From contig KV748190.1 of NCBI GenBank assembly GCA_001692895.1, forward strand, positions 62,001 to 126,000: a stretch of DNA of 64,000 nt, given 5' to 3'. Of this stretch, positions 1 through 11,424 are shown in pieces. The first letter of the stretch is position 1. Every line of letters starts with the position of its first letter. The translations under genes and the position numbers were made by a program. Source of the stretch: Cenococcum geophilum 1.58 (taxonomy: Eukaryota; Ascomycota; Dothideomycetes; Gloniales; Gloniaceae). The notes beneath the pieces were generated by a model. That model did not search any database and was not told the DNA's origin. It worked only from the letters and a program-made list of their open reading frames with translations.

Positions 1-705
1 GGGCCGTCCGGGGACTTCCCCGACGGCGGAGACCTGGATAGCGCCTTGAAACATTTCTTCCCATTCCACAACGACACAAATCATGATTTCATCCTCGAAC
101 CGCCACGATCCGTCTTTACAATTGTTAAACAGCTTCCAAGTAGCTGCCCACGGCTCTCGACGGCCCCCTTGAGGCCAGACTTCGCCTTTGACGCTAGCTA
201 CCTGTGTTGCGGAGTCTTTCACGCTAGAAGTATTGGATGCACTTAACCACGATGGTTGTATAAGATCACAATTCCACACGTTGGGTTGTTCCATGGAGTA
301 TACATCCGCTTTTCCCGGCATGAAATCGCGCACAACAGGATTCCTTGCCCCAGCACCCGGCCGCTTACCGATGGCGTTGAACGCAAAGTGAATGTCCACC
401 TGTTCCACCTGGGCATCATCTCGAGTTCTCCGGAACTGAAACCCCAGCTTTATAGCGCATGCTCTAGCCCCGTTCCAAGTCCCATAATCAACGCCCCGGA
501 CCTCGCCAATGATCCTTAATCCAACGTTTCCCAGCTTCCGACTTGTCACGATATCGCGGATGTCGCGGTCGTCATTGCGTTGGCCGAGTTCGGATTCGGA
601 AGAATCTTCGAGAAGATCGAATTCGCGCGGCTCGTAGGATTGGAAGACTTTACTCGTGGAAGGCGGATCGCTGGCTGCTGTGTATCGGTCAGCCTTAAGA
701 ATGGG
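1..705 (-). CDS. Unrecognised protein, 235-codon open frame, partial at window edge
   Basis: Hand translation of the minus strand from 705 down to 1 gives 235 codons without a stop, and the frame continues past the window edge. The stretch has ordinary codon use and no RIP signature, unlike the neighbouring transposon. The protein starts with an acidic/Ser-rich part (DLLEDSSESE, near 620-580), then a basic, Trp- and Val-containing part (for example VDYGTWNGARAC, IHFAFNAIG, CVVVEWEEMF). I do not recognise the family and see no signal peptide or membrane segment. The first in-frame ATG is far inside (near 330), and an in-frame TGA lies at 706-708, so the 5' end must be spliced or lost. The mariner insertion at 774, just upstream, may have separated it from its start or promoter. 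Real coding is likely; function unknown. Confidence 0.6.
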
Positions 706-773
706 TCACAGCAGTACTTGCATGACGATGTGTACCTGAAAATGTCATTTTGGTGGCGAAACTGCCATGGATA

Positions 774-879
774 CAGTCGTTTACGAAATATCGGTAAAAA
801 TTCGCCAAGCCGAAAAATTCGCATCGCACCTCACCAAAATTTTGCGGAGGGAGTATGATTTTAATTTTACCACCACAAT
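774..879 (+). repeat. Left terminal inverted repeat of L
   Basis: Reverse complement of 17548-17653. By eye the two copies differ at only two positions over 106 bp, both transitions. It is preceded by TA at 772-773. Confidence 0.95.
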
Positions 880-889
880 CGTCGTAATT

Positions 890-1902
890 ATGGGCCGCCG
901 CCTTCTAGATGAAGTTGTTCACAGAATTAGGCTTCGTGTTAAAGCTAATAAAAGTATAGCAGCTATTGCAGAGGCAGTAAAGGTGTCTAAGAAGACAATT
1001 TATAAGCTGCGGTTAAACCTTAATATTTAGGGCGAGCCGTACGCACCACCTATAGTTACTCTTGGCCAATATAGATTTCTGCTGCCTTACCAAGAAATGG
1101 TAATATATAATGTTATAGTGTTAAGTCTTCTGCTAACTTATTATACAGAAGCTTCTCGAGTTTCTTAAAGACTAGCCAATAGCGTATCTAGATAAGATAC
1201 AGACCTTCCTATTTAACGAATTTGATGCCCTACTCTCTCTTATAAGTATATACTGCGCTTTTAAGAGAGCTTGCTAGTTACAGAAGGCAGTTAAAGCTTA
1301 GGCGGCTAAGAGGAGCACCACCCTCTGTAACGCCTAGATTGGTATTTAAAAGAGCTAAATAGTAGATTAGCTAGTGTTTTTTAATAAGTTAGCGGCGAAT
1401 AAGAGGACTAGCGATAGAAAGTACGGCTAGTTACCTAAAGGGACTAACTACGGAGTAGTACGCCCACTTAAGAGATTAGAGAGGTGGAGCCTTCTACTAG
1501 TGCTATTAGTAGATAGATATCTAAGCTATATTATCTTCCAAGGCTCTATTACCTCTGCGATATTTAAATCCTTTATAGAGGAGTAAGTGCCCCCTTATTG
1601 TTTACTATACCTAAGGCCGCGCTTAGTCCTTATTCTTAATAACGTATTAATCTATAAGTTAGCACAACTCTATAAGCTCTATAAGCAGCATAGTGTTAAG
1701 CTAAAATTTCTACCGCTATATTCGCTAGATTATAATCCAATTAAGGCGATATTTAATAATATTAAGGCTTAGATTAGAAGGAACTAGCAGCTAGTTAGGG
1801 AGTTTAAGAGCTTTAACGCCTTTCTATATTTTACTATTAGTTAAGTATATAGGATATATATAGGGCAATACTTCTAAGAGGTAGGATATATTATAGATTA
1901 AT
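890..1902 (+). pseudogene. Tc1/mariner (DDE_3-type) transposase, RIP-inactivated
   Basis: The frame starts at ATG 890 and reads MGRRLLDEVVHRIRLRVKAN followed by a helix-turn-helix (SIAAIAEAVKVSKKTIYKL), the N-terminal DNA-binding part of IS630/Tc1-type transposases. The same protein can be followed through many TAG stops to the catalytic region: RPRLVLILNNVLIYK near 1615-1660 matches the second catalytic Asp motif (LDNASIH in relatives) with Asp now Asn, and YSLDYNPIK near 1720-1745 is the third motif (YSPDYNPIE). A DES-like first catalytic block is expected near 1370 but is degraded. It would cut and paste L at TA sites; in this copy it cannot be functional. Confidence 0.85.
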
Positions 1903-1949
1903 AAATAGCTACTATTTAGATTGCTTAAAGGCCAAGATCTTACTTCTAA

Positions 1950-2798
1950 TTTAAGCCAGCGTGCTAATTTTAAAGTTATAGCGCTCCTATAAATCTAATA
2001 TTATGCTTTTACCTGGCTTCTTTGAATTTAGTATATTAATATTCTACTCTTCCTCCACTAACTTATCTTTAATTAGATTTAAAATTACCCTCTACTGCTT
2101 ACTATAAAAGCCTAGCTTATATACTAGCCACTTAAAGAACTGGTTAAGTAGCTTAATTAGGTCTGTTTCTAACTAAATAGGGCTAGAGTTCTAGGGCGGC
2201 TTAACGCCTATATAGGGCGGCTCAACGCCTATATATAGTAGAGGGTAGGGGTAATAAGGATAAGGAGGTAGGTAATTAGCTAGCCTAAAGTAAGACGCTA
2301 TAAAGGCCTAAAAAAGATTATTCGTTAACAGTATAAAATCTTCCTTTCCTACTACCTACTCCTTGCGACTCCCCTAGCTCCTCTCCTTCTAGTTTACTAA
2401 GTTAACAATAATATTCTACAACGGCTGCTTAACCGTAGACGCGCTACTAAGTAGCTCTTTATTCTACTATAGGAAGTTATCCGTACTAATAGGATAATAA
2501 TTAATTTTTAAATTAGGCGAGTTAGGCAACTTCTTATTCTGCTAATAAGTCTTACCCTTATTATAATAGTAAGCGTTTATATAAGGCTACCGATTAGTAA
2601 TTATAGGTATTTAATTACTAGAGGCTTCCTTAGCGGTAAGTACACCAGGTAGAGTAGCGAGTTAAGCCTATATACTTATCCTTTTACCTATAGGCCTCTT
2701 ACCTAATTGCTAACTTTAAGTAGCGGCAGGAGCCTAAGTCTCTAGCTTCTTTTCCTTAACTAAATATAAGGTAAAGTTTAAGGCTAAAGAATGTTTTA
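1950..2798 (-). pseudogene. Second gene of mariner-like element L, 3' part, separated by insertion of A
   Basis: Minus-strand continuation of 16744-17515 across element A. Readable pieces include LNFTLYLVKEKKLE just inside the junction, INYYPISTDNFL, ANYLPPYPYYPYPLLYIGVE, a short duplicated stretch (GVEPPYIGVKPP, 11-codon period near 2195-2230), and a C-terminal part with LIKLLNQFFKWLVYKLGFY. Many TAG codons interrupt it. It lies tail to tail with the transposase, which ends near 1902. Confidence 0.45.
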
Positions 2799-3223
2799 TA
2801 TAACGGAACCTTGTAGCAAGAACTACGGTGGGCTCGTTATTGGGCTAGGTGTATAGAAAATGCAAGTTTAAAAGTCAACAACGTAATAACAACTGGTAGA
2901 GTGGTTGCCTAATAGATTAACTCCAATTGTATTCTGAGAATTACTATAAGGAAGGAACTATCTAGGTAGGGATTAAGGGTCCTTAAATACACAACCGTAC
3001 TCCTATAAAATCCTTCTTATACGTAATATACGTCTTATACATAAGGTATATAAGTTCCTTTTATTCCTCTTATTTAATATATAACACATTATATAACCTT
3101 AGTTACTATTCCTCGTTATATAGTTCTACCGGCTCTATCTTAGACCGTGCTTAAATTAACCAACTAGCTTCTTCCATCTCTTTTCTAAGTAGTTGTAATA
3201 TTATACTTAAAGCGTCCGTAACA
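2799..3223 (-). repeat. 3' LTR of A
   Basis: 425 bp, same length as 16314-16738. Differences noticed by eye are C/T or G/A transitions, as RIP produces. Confidence 0.93.
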
Positions 3224-3299
3224 CCATCTCCCTCCTCTTTATCTTNNTCCTTAAAGATTTAAAANATCTCTAAGTNNTTTACTANAGGTATAATATNNN

Positions 3300-3940
3300 T
3301 CTAATTAATTTAGTTAATATTATTACTTATTATACCTAAAGCAATTTCTTCTTTATACGCCTAATGTCGTGCTCGCACTGTTGCTGTAATATTATCTCTT
3401 AGTGAGATTATACCATCTCCGTGTTCTCGCTGTTTAAAAGAGGGGTTAGTTTATATAGCGTTAGCGAGTCTATCTTCGCGACAACCGTCCTTTTACTCGG
3501 AGTACACTAAAGTAAATGTTTATTCGTCCTATAACGTTCGCTCTACTTCTAATACTAAATATACGCGGCCTATTACTCTTAATAGTCGTCTAGTTCCCTA
3601 ATTAATTTATCTTAGGGTCTCGTATTTAATCTGCTGCTGCGTGGCTAGATAGTAAACTGTCTTAAGCCCTTGCTAAGTTAGAATATTCTTGGGATGCGGA
3701 ATAGAAGGCCTTAGATACTCGCATCGCGGCATCTGCTTATCTACTCCGTCTTAAGAAGGTTTATAAGAAGGTGCGTTTTAAAGAGTAGAAACTTATAGAA
3801 TAAGGTTTATAGGAACTTGGCAATAAAAGAACAGATTCTCTTCTAATAGAGAAGAAAACAGATCTAAATAGCTCGGCAACTGCTCTTCTTAGGTCCCCCT
3901 TAGGTAACTCGTTCTTTAGTAATCCTTCTTTATTAATGCT
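3300..3940 (+). pseudogene. Accessory frame antisense to pol in the 3' region of A
   Basis: Between the end of integrase and the 3' LTR the readable protein lies on the opposite strand. Plus-strand pieces are SSLYAQ-like CRARTVAVILSLSEIIPSP, CSRCLKEGLVYIALASLSS, SFYSEYTKVNVYSSYNVRS, then in a neighbouring frame AWLDSKLS, ALDTRIAASAYLLRLKKVYK, GLQELGNKRTDSLLIEKK (stop codons read as Gln) and SATALLRSPLGNSFFSNPS. This gives a Cys-containing N-terminal part followed by a helical, probably coiled-coil part. The same layout is found in copy B (36070-36700). It resembles antisense hypothetical proteins I associate with fungal gypsy elements, but I cannot name a family. Confidence 0.55.
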
Positions 3941-5441
3941 ACCCGACCTAATTTCTTCTAATACTCCTATACCTTTTCTATAGCATTCTTTAAATTTTCT
4001 AGTAGCTCCTAGGTAGTCTTAGTGTAGCCTATCTACTTAACCTTATACTATATTTTATCGTCAATATCCTTATAACCAACGATCTTCGAAATTTGCTATT
4101 TATCTTCTTCTTATCCTTTATATATATCTGCTTTGTAAACTAGTGGCTTAATATTCCTATATACTGGCTCTAATATTGCAATATGCTGTATAGGGTAGAT
4201 CTTCATTTTAGCTAGTAGGTTTAACTTAAACATAACCGGTAAAATCTTCTGCGTAATTTTAAAAGGTCCTAGTCTAACGTAGTCTAACTTTTTACTTAGT
4301 CGTCGACTCTTGAAATTTTTATATAGTAGCTATACTTTATCTCCCTCCTTAAGATCTGGTCCCTTAGATCTCTTAGCATTATAGTACTTTTTTATTCTTT
4401 CTTATACTTTCTTTGCTAATTCTATAAGGTCTATATAAAGATTTATTAACGTCTTTATTCTTTCTTTAGCTATACTACTCGTTTTCTTTACTTACTATAG
4501 TGATAACGATGTTCTTAGCTTATATCTATAATTTGCCTTAAATAGTGATGTACCTATTCCTTTTTAAGGTATTATATTATATGCAAACTGTGTAACTAGT
4601 AATAGCGATACCTAATTATTCTGTATATAATTAATATAGTGCCTTAGATACTGCTCTAGCGTCTAATTTAACCTTTCTATTTAACCGTCTGTCTGCAGAT
4701 AATATGCGGTGGAAGTTGCTGCTTAAACTCCTTGCTCTGCTAAAAATACCTCCTAGAATACTGCTATAAATCTTAGATGTCTATCTAATATAATCTTACT
4801 TAGTGCTCTATATCTTGTAAACACTTCTTTAATATAGATTCTAGCGATATCTTCCGCTAAGATTTCTTCTGTATATGCTATAAAGTATCCCCACTTTGTA
4901 AGCTTGTCTACTATTACTAAGATCGCGTTATAATCTTGCCCGGTAATAGGATCTTTTGACTTTGGTAATTTAACGATAAAGTCCTATAATATAACCTCCT
5001 ATGGTCTCTCTAGTATTTTAATAGGTTATAGCCCTCTATATAGCTTATACCTCGTTAGTTTATTCCTTTAGTAATTTAGGCATTCTTTTATAACCCTCCT
5101 AGCTATTCTTTAAATTCTATTAATAATATACTCCTCTTAGAGTCTTAACACTAAGCCTATAGCTCCGTTATGTCCTTAAGTTAATCCCTTATAGAATTCT
5201 TCCATAAATTGCTCTGCTATGCTTCTTAGGATGTACTTTACTTCTTAGTTCTTATATATATCCATCTATAGATCTTCTAGCTGTTCTTCTAGGATTCTTT
5301 ATGCCTAAAAGCTTTCTAGTGTCTTATAGACTTTCTTTAGTTTATTGTTTTCCTAAGTTGCTACAATTTTCGGATAATTGTACCTAATTAATCCGTCTAT
5401 GTCTTTTCGCAGTAAAGCCCCTAATGGCTTTTTATTATTCT
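3900..5441 (-). pseudogene. Pol of A, integrase and C-terminal chromodomain
   Basis: One of the better preserved parts. The minus-strand frame reads DYNAILVIVDKLTKWGYFI (near 4945-4890), IILDRHLRFIAVF and LQTDGQIERLNQTLEQYLRH (near 4790-4640), the integrase DDE core. The tail has KLDYVRLGPFKI (near 4285) and a chromo-like YKVKQIGYTKTTQELLENL near 4050-3990. It inserts cDNA and, through the chromodomain, would be directed to methylated histone H3. Scattered TAG/TAA stops inactivate it. Confidence 0.8.
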
Positions 5442-5810
5442 TGTCACGGAGTAAGTACAAGTAGTAATAATATATAATGAAGTAGATATTATTAAGCTAT
5501 ATATATGAACTGTATAATAAGGTCAAGACGTTGCGTAAGGAGAGAAGGTAGAAGGTCAGGAAGAAAGGGCATATATCGTTAACTTGGTTGCTTAGTTAAC
5601 ACGTATATAGGGCAGAATAGGGTTTAGGTTATAGTCCTAGCAGAACTTAGCAGAATTTGGTGGAACTTGGTAGAATTTGGTGGAACTTAGCAGAATATAG
5701 CAGAATGCCGTAGATTGCCGTTAGATTGCCATTTTATAGTTGGTCTTTAATTGCTAAGTCGGTAGAAATAGGTGGACGTATATAAGGTGTCACGGGGGTG
5801 TCCCATAATA
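5442..5810 (-). repeat. 3' LTR of C
   Basis: 369 bp. It contains a run of 10-11-bp units of the form agaacttRg (5640-5700) and gttagattgcc (5712-5735). It is 11 bp shorter than its partner because it has one unit less. Confidence 0.92.
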
Positions 5811-5899
5811 GTACCCCCCCTTTAAACTTGAGCTTCTATAAGATAGGGCTATAGTAGTTCTAGGTAGAGTTCGTAAAAGTCTTCTGCGACTTATATAAG

Positions 5900-8800
5900 T
5901 CCTACAGAGTTAACAGGTTCCCATAAGGACTCAGTAAAGCCTCTCTATTTCGTAAGATATATATATTAGCGTTTCCGTTTATTGTACTTAATATTATTAA
6001 TTCTTTTAATAAAGTACTCGTTCTCACCATCCACTTTAACTGGTAGGGGAGGGTCTTATATCTATCTAGGTAGGGCGTCTAATACGGGGGTAGTAGGACG
6101 GAGGACTGACGTGTGGAATATGGGGTAGATTTTAACTGTATTAGGGAGCTTTAATCGGTAGAAGTAAGAGGAGACGACCTTCTTAACCTTATAAGGGCCA
6201 GCGTTCTTCCAATTAAGTTTCTTAGCAGGTCGTTTCGTGTTTAGATTTCTTATATCTAGCCAAATAAAGTTACTAACTTGGTAGGCCAGTGCTGGGGTTT
6301 ATTTCTTATTCGCTACGGCTTTATAGACAGATTAGGCCTATATTATTTTGTTAGTAAGGAACTATTACAGTTCCTCCATCTTTTTTATGAATTTATTTGC
6401 TTCTATAACTTATAAGGCTTAATAAGCGGGACGAGGAACGTTGCTGAAGGGTTTAAAGCCCATTTATAGATGCTAGCCGTAGTTAGCCAGGAACGGGGAG
6501 ACCTTTATAGTTTCTGAGATGGAATTATTTACTATAAACTTGGCAAATACAAGCTAGTTAATCCAGTTATCCTATAAGTACGACGTATATATCCGGATAT
6601 ACTATTCCATTATAGCATTTATATATTCCATTTAACCGTCCGTTTCCGGGTAGTATACTGTAGATAATAGTGCTTTAATGCGGAGTTAGGTAGTTAGTTC
6701 TTCCTAGAATATAAAGACAAACTAGCTATCTTTATTAGAGATAATCGTTTTAGGGAGTCCGTGGAGTTTCTATACGTAATTTAGGAATAGTCGGGCGACG
6801 GTAAGTGTTAATATATCGGGGCAGGCGATTAAGTGTCTTATTTTAGACAGTCGGTCTATAACTACTATAATATTTATGCAGCCTTTACTTACGGGGAGAT
6901 TAATAATAAAGTCAATTAAGATGTCCTTCCATCTTCGGTCTGGAATAGGCAGTGGCTTTAGAAGGCTATTATACGTCTTATATAAAGCTTTAGCTCGTCG
7001 ACAGATATAGCAGCTAGAGACATACCTTCGTGTTATATTATACATATTCGGCCAATAATACTCCCGTTAGAGTAGTTTTAGGGTCTTCCCTTGGCCTAAG
7101 TGGCTGGCGATAGGTAGATCGTATATATGTTTAAGGAGTTTAAGCTTAAGCTTATCGTAATTAGGGACAACTAGACGGTTCCGGTAATACAAGCGGTTTC
7201 CACAGGCTTCGTATTTACTTAGAGAAATCTTTTTAGAGCGTCTGATGCCATCTTATATTAGCTTAAGCGTCTCTTGGATGAACTCGTTATTTAGGTATTT
7301 ATTAACTATAATCTATTTAATTGATTAATCAGTTATTTTAAGGACGAGTACTATAAGATCTTTAGTGGGAGGGTTAAATAGTTTAGGGCAAAGTAGGGTC
7401 TAATTTTAGTAAGAGCGCGCTTCTTTTAGGGCTGGCGCGTCTTGCAAGCGTTAGGTTAGGGCATTAGGCTTCTAACCTTAGACGCCTAGGCGGTATGTAA
7501 TTAAGAATTAAAAACAAAACAGATATTCTAACTAGCGGGCCTAACGATGACTTAGCTATTTCGTAGTTATGAAGTACTATAGGTTCTTATAGTCGCTAAG
7601 GACCTTAATTGGAAATCTAGCGCCTTCTAGTTTGGGTCGCCATTATTTAAAATATCTAATAATAGCTAACAATTCCTTATCGTAGATCTCGTAGTTATAT
7701 TTGGCTAGGCTTAGTTATTTTAAGAAGTATACTATAGGGTATAATACTCTATCTTCGTTATATTGAGACAGGATGCCTCTAGTAACGTAGTTGGATAAGT
7801 CGGCTTCTATAACACTTATTTGGTTTAGGTTAAAGTATTAGAGCATAGGCGCAGTAGTAAATATAACCTTTAGATAGGTAAAGGCCTTCTTATATTCCTT
7901 ATCAAAGATAAAGACTTTATCCTTTTGGGTTAGGGCTATAAGGGGTGAAACTAGGGCGGAGAAGTTATTAATAAACCGTTAGTAGAAATTAGCAAATCCT
8001 ATAAAGGCTCTTACGTCCCTAACGTTCTTAGGTTCTTACTAGTTTATAATTACTTTAACTTTCTTTGGGTCTATTTATATACCGTTTATAAAAATAAGGA
8101 GTCTAAGGTATAGGACTTCTGTTTTATAAAACTTATATTTATCTATATCTAATTATAGACTAGCTCTATACAGGGCTTATAGGATAAAGTCAACGTGTTT
8201 TTAATATTCGGTTAGGTTATTACTATATATTAGGATATTATTAATATAAGTAGTATAGAAGATGTCCAGGTAGGGGCGCAGGGTGTTATTTATATAATGT
8301 TAAAACAAGCTCGGAGCGTTTGCGAGGCTAAAGGGTGTTACTAAGTATTTAAATAATCTATATCGGGTACGAAATGCAGTAAGCTATTTGTCCCCTTTTG
8401 TAATGCGGAGACGGTTAAATGCAGAGATAATATTGAGCTTCGTGTAGTAATAAGCCTTACTTAGTCGGTTTAGCGTCTCTTGTATTAACGGGATCGGATA
8501 TCGGTTCTTAACGGTAACGGCGTTAAGAGCTTAGTAGTCTACACAGAAGCGTAGACCGCCGCTAGGTTTCTTAACGAAGATCACTAGTGTAGCTATAGGC
8601 GATAAGCTTGCTCTAATAAATCCTTTACTTAGGTTCTCGTCTAAATACTTTTATAGCACTTAGAGTTTATTTTAGGATATCCCGTATAAGAGTCCAAATC
8701 CAGGCTACTTTCCTTCTTTAAGTATAATCTTATGGTTATATGGTCGGTATTCTAGTAGCTTATTAGCTTCTTTTTATAAGAACGCACCTAGGCGATAATA

Positions 8801-9900
8801 ATACTCTATTAGTACCTTTATAGTAGGGTTAGTATACTTCTTTAGTGCCAAGGCCTTCTTAATATCGGCCATTATAACAGCGAAGATCGTATACTCAGGT
8901 TTCTTAGCAAGTTACGCTAATAGGGTAGCTCTAATTATGCGGATATCTAGGGTGCCAAGCTCGCTCGGATTGCTCGTAGTTTCTTACTTAAGTTTAGGTT
9001 TAGTATTAGGTACGGAGTTAGTATTAGATTTAGGTTCGGGTTCTTTAAGAATCCTTTTTATAGTAGAATACTAGTCCTTCTAGTATTTTTATATATTAAG
9101 CTTAAGCTTCTGCTTAGCTCGGGGTAGTGCAGTACTTAGGGTCTATTTATAGGGTTTAGTAGAATTTTTAGATCCTTAATAGATATCGGTGGAAATCTTA
9201 CGTTAGTGGAATTCGGTAGAATTCCTAGGTTAGTGGAATCTGGTAGATTCTTTAGGCGCGGGGTAGATAGTTATAGAAATTTTAGACTAGTAGATCCTAG
9301 TAGATTTTTTAGATTTTAGTTCTGGGTCTAAGTAGCAAGTTATAAGGCACTTCTGCTTATAATAGGAGGCGGTAAATAGAAGCTTAAGGTTGTCCTAATT
9401 AATAGTTACCTTATATAGCTTTATCTAGGGTTATCTAAAGATCACCGAGTGACCCAGGGTAGTAACAAAAAGTTTAATTAATTCTTTATAGTTTAGGTAT
9501 TAAAGTCTTAGGAATACTATATAGGTAATACAGCCTAAGACAGTGCGTTTGCCGTTAAATCCAAATACGTTAATATACTGGTTAAGGGGGGTTAAGGTAA
9601 AACTATTATCTTACACAAAGATCTTGTTAATAAATCCTATACCGCTAGCTTCTATATTAATTAGGATTTAAGCGTTAGCCTATTAACCATTCTGCTAAAG
9701 ACGGCAGTTAATGGTTATACTATAGTCCTAAGAGTTAGAGTTTGTGACGTTAAATACGTTTAACAAGATCCTATAGTAGAGCCGTCCTAAAGAGCGACTT
9801 AGCTCTAGGACCTTCCTTTTAGAGGCAATTAGGGTGGGGTTCTTATAGAATATTAGCTGTAGCTTCGTCCTTATAAATAGTGCTTACTAGATATAGGGCT
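5900..9900 (-). pseudogene. Pol of C: protease, RT, RNase H, integrase, chromodomain
   Basis: The minus strand gives the RT catalytic box near 8275-8225 (DIFYTTYINNILIYS, i.e. YIDD with Asp to Asn). A 91-codon unbroken integrase piece lies at 6770-7045: YVSSCYICRRAKALYKTYN (zinc-binding HHCC end), then LLKPLPIPDRRWKDILIDFI and IVVIDRLSKIRHLIACP (first catalytic Asp). At the C-terminus a chromodomain remnant (YFIKRINNIKYNKRKR, YLTK, RGFTESLWEPVN) lies near 6040-5920, just before the polypurine tract. Order and motifs fit a Ty3/gypsy chromovirus. RIP stops are found throughout. Confidence 0.82.
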
Positions 9901-11004
9901 GGAACTAGGTAGAGATTAGGGACGGTAACCAGAAGATCAATGCGGTAAACGGCTACTAGTATTAGCCATTTGTAAATCGTTTCGGGGCATAGGTAAGGGG
10001 ACAAGATAATATTTTAAGATATAGTCCTTACTTCCGCACTTAAAGTAGAGGCCTAGCTTAATACGTCTTTCTTATTTAGGGGACCCTAGTAAGGCGTACT
10101 CTAGGGTTCCAGTATTAATATCCATGNCGTTAGGGTGCTTAGGCTAAGACGACTTAGTAGATATTCGCGGGGCTGTCGTATTATATCAAGGGGCGTGTTT
10201 CGGTGTTAGGCGTAGTATATTATTATACCATTTATTAACGACGTTTGCGCAGGCGTTAAGGGCTCCTAGTAGGTCTACGCCTATTAGGGAGGTTTTTAGT
10301 TTAGGGCTTAGAGATTTAACAAGGCTATTAATTAGTGCGGAGTTGTTCTAGCCTATTTCCCTTACATAACGGTTAAATTTAGAGAAGTATACTGGGAAAC
10401 TTTTCGTTCCTTAAGCCATGTAGTTTATCTTTCTTTAGGCCATAGCTTGGCGGTTTAGGTTACCGTATAAGGCTTTAAGAAGTACAACTAGGCTTTATAC
10501 TAAGGTTGGCTAAAGAGGTTTAATAAGGTTAGCTATCTCTCCTTTTAGTCAACTTAGGGCGTAACAGAGTCGGTTGGCTTTAGTTAGGTAACGGTTGGCG
10601 TTACCGGTTAGCTTATTTTTTAGCTAGCTTAGGAATAATTGGAGCTTTTATCGTTTACTAATAAATACCAAGGGGTTAGGTAACCGCTCGGATTGTTACG
10701 GTGCGGTAGTTAGTTTAGGGTAAATAGCTACTATAGGTTTGGGACTCGCGTTTCGCGTATTTATCTCCGGAGATAGTGTTTAATTTTAGGGTTCTAGCGT
10801 AGACATCTTAAGGGTACGGACTTCTTCTTAGAGGGCTTCTATTGTTTTCTAATACCGTGCTTCTTATTCGGCTTATTATTAAGTTAGGGTAACTTATTAT
10901 TGTTTAAGGGCCTCTATAAAGGACTTCTGCATGCTTGCTATTTGTTCTTAGAGGATAGATATAATATCAGCGGCCGTTACGGGGCCTTTAGGTGCGTTTT
11001 CCAT
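9900..11004 (-). pseudogene. Gag of C
   Basis: The minus-strand frame starts at ATG 11004, 36 bp inside the 5' LTR, with MENAPKGPVTAADIISIL and EQIASMQKSFIEAL. It ends in a zinc-knuckle remnant near 10075-10020: GLYFKCGSKDYILKYY, where CX2CX4HX4C is partly lost by Cys/His-to-Tyr changes as expected from G-to-A RIP. Many TAG stops are present. Confidence 0.75.
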
Positions 11005-11039
11005 TTCGGGTAGTAGTGTAAGTAGTTAACGCAACGTAG

Positions 11040-11419
11040 TGTCACGGAGTGAGTATAAGTGGTAATAATATATAACGAAGTAGATATTATTAAGCTATAT
11101 ATATAAACTGTATAATAAGGTTAAGACGTTATATAAGGAGAGAAGGTAGGAGGTTAGGAAGAAAGGGCATATATCGTTAACTTAATTGCTTAGTTGACAC
11201 GTGCATAGGGCAGAATAGGGTTCAGGTCGTGGTCCTGGCAGAACTTGGTAGAATTCGGTAGAACTTGGCAGAATTCGGTGGAACTTGGCAGAATATGGCA
11301 GAATGCCGTAGATTGCCGTTAGATTGCCGTTAGATTGCCATTTTACAGTTGGTCTCTAATTGCTAAGTTAGTGGAAACAGGTGGACGTGTGCAAGGTGTC
11401 ACGGGGGTGTCCCGTGACA
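11040..11419 (-). repeat. 5' LTR of C
   Basis: 380 bp and the least RIP-altered of the family: both end motifs TGTCACGG and CCGTGACA are intact. Short tandem units occupy 11235-11345. Confidence 0.92.
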
Positions 11420-11424
11420 ATTCT

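Larger units (their letters stand above)
5442..11419 (-). mobile_element. Ty3/gypsy chromovirus copy C, nested in pol of A
   Basis: The LTRs are 5442-5810 (369 bp) and 11040-11419 (380 bp), starting TGTCACGGAG and ending CCCGTGACA; the left end has decayed to CCCATAATA. The target duplication attct is at 5437-5441 and 11420-11424. Copy B has the unoccupied site (near 38212), which confirms the insertion. A polypurine tract (complement ccccccc, 5814-5820) abuts the left LTR, so transcription is leftward. Relatives F and G are at 29382-34711 and 35180-59109. Confidence 0.95.
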
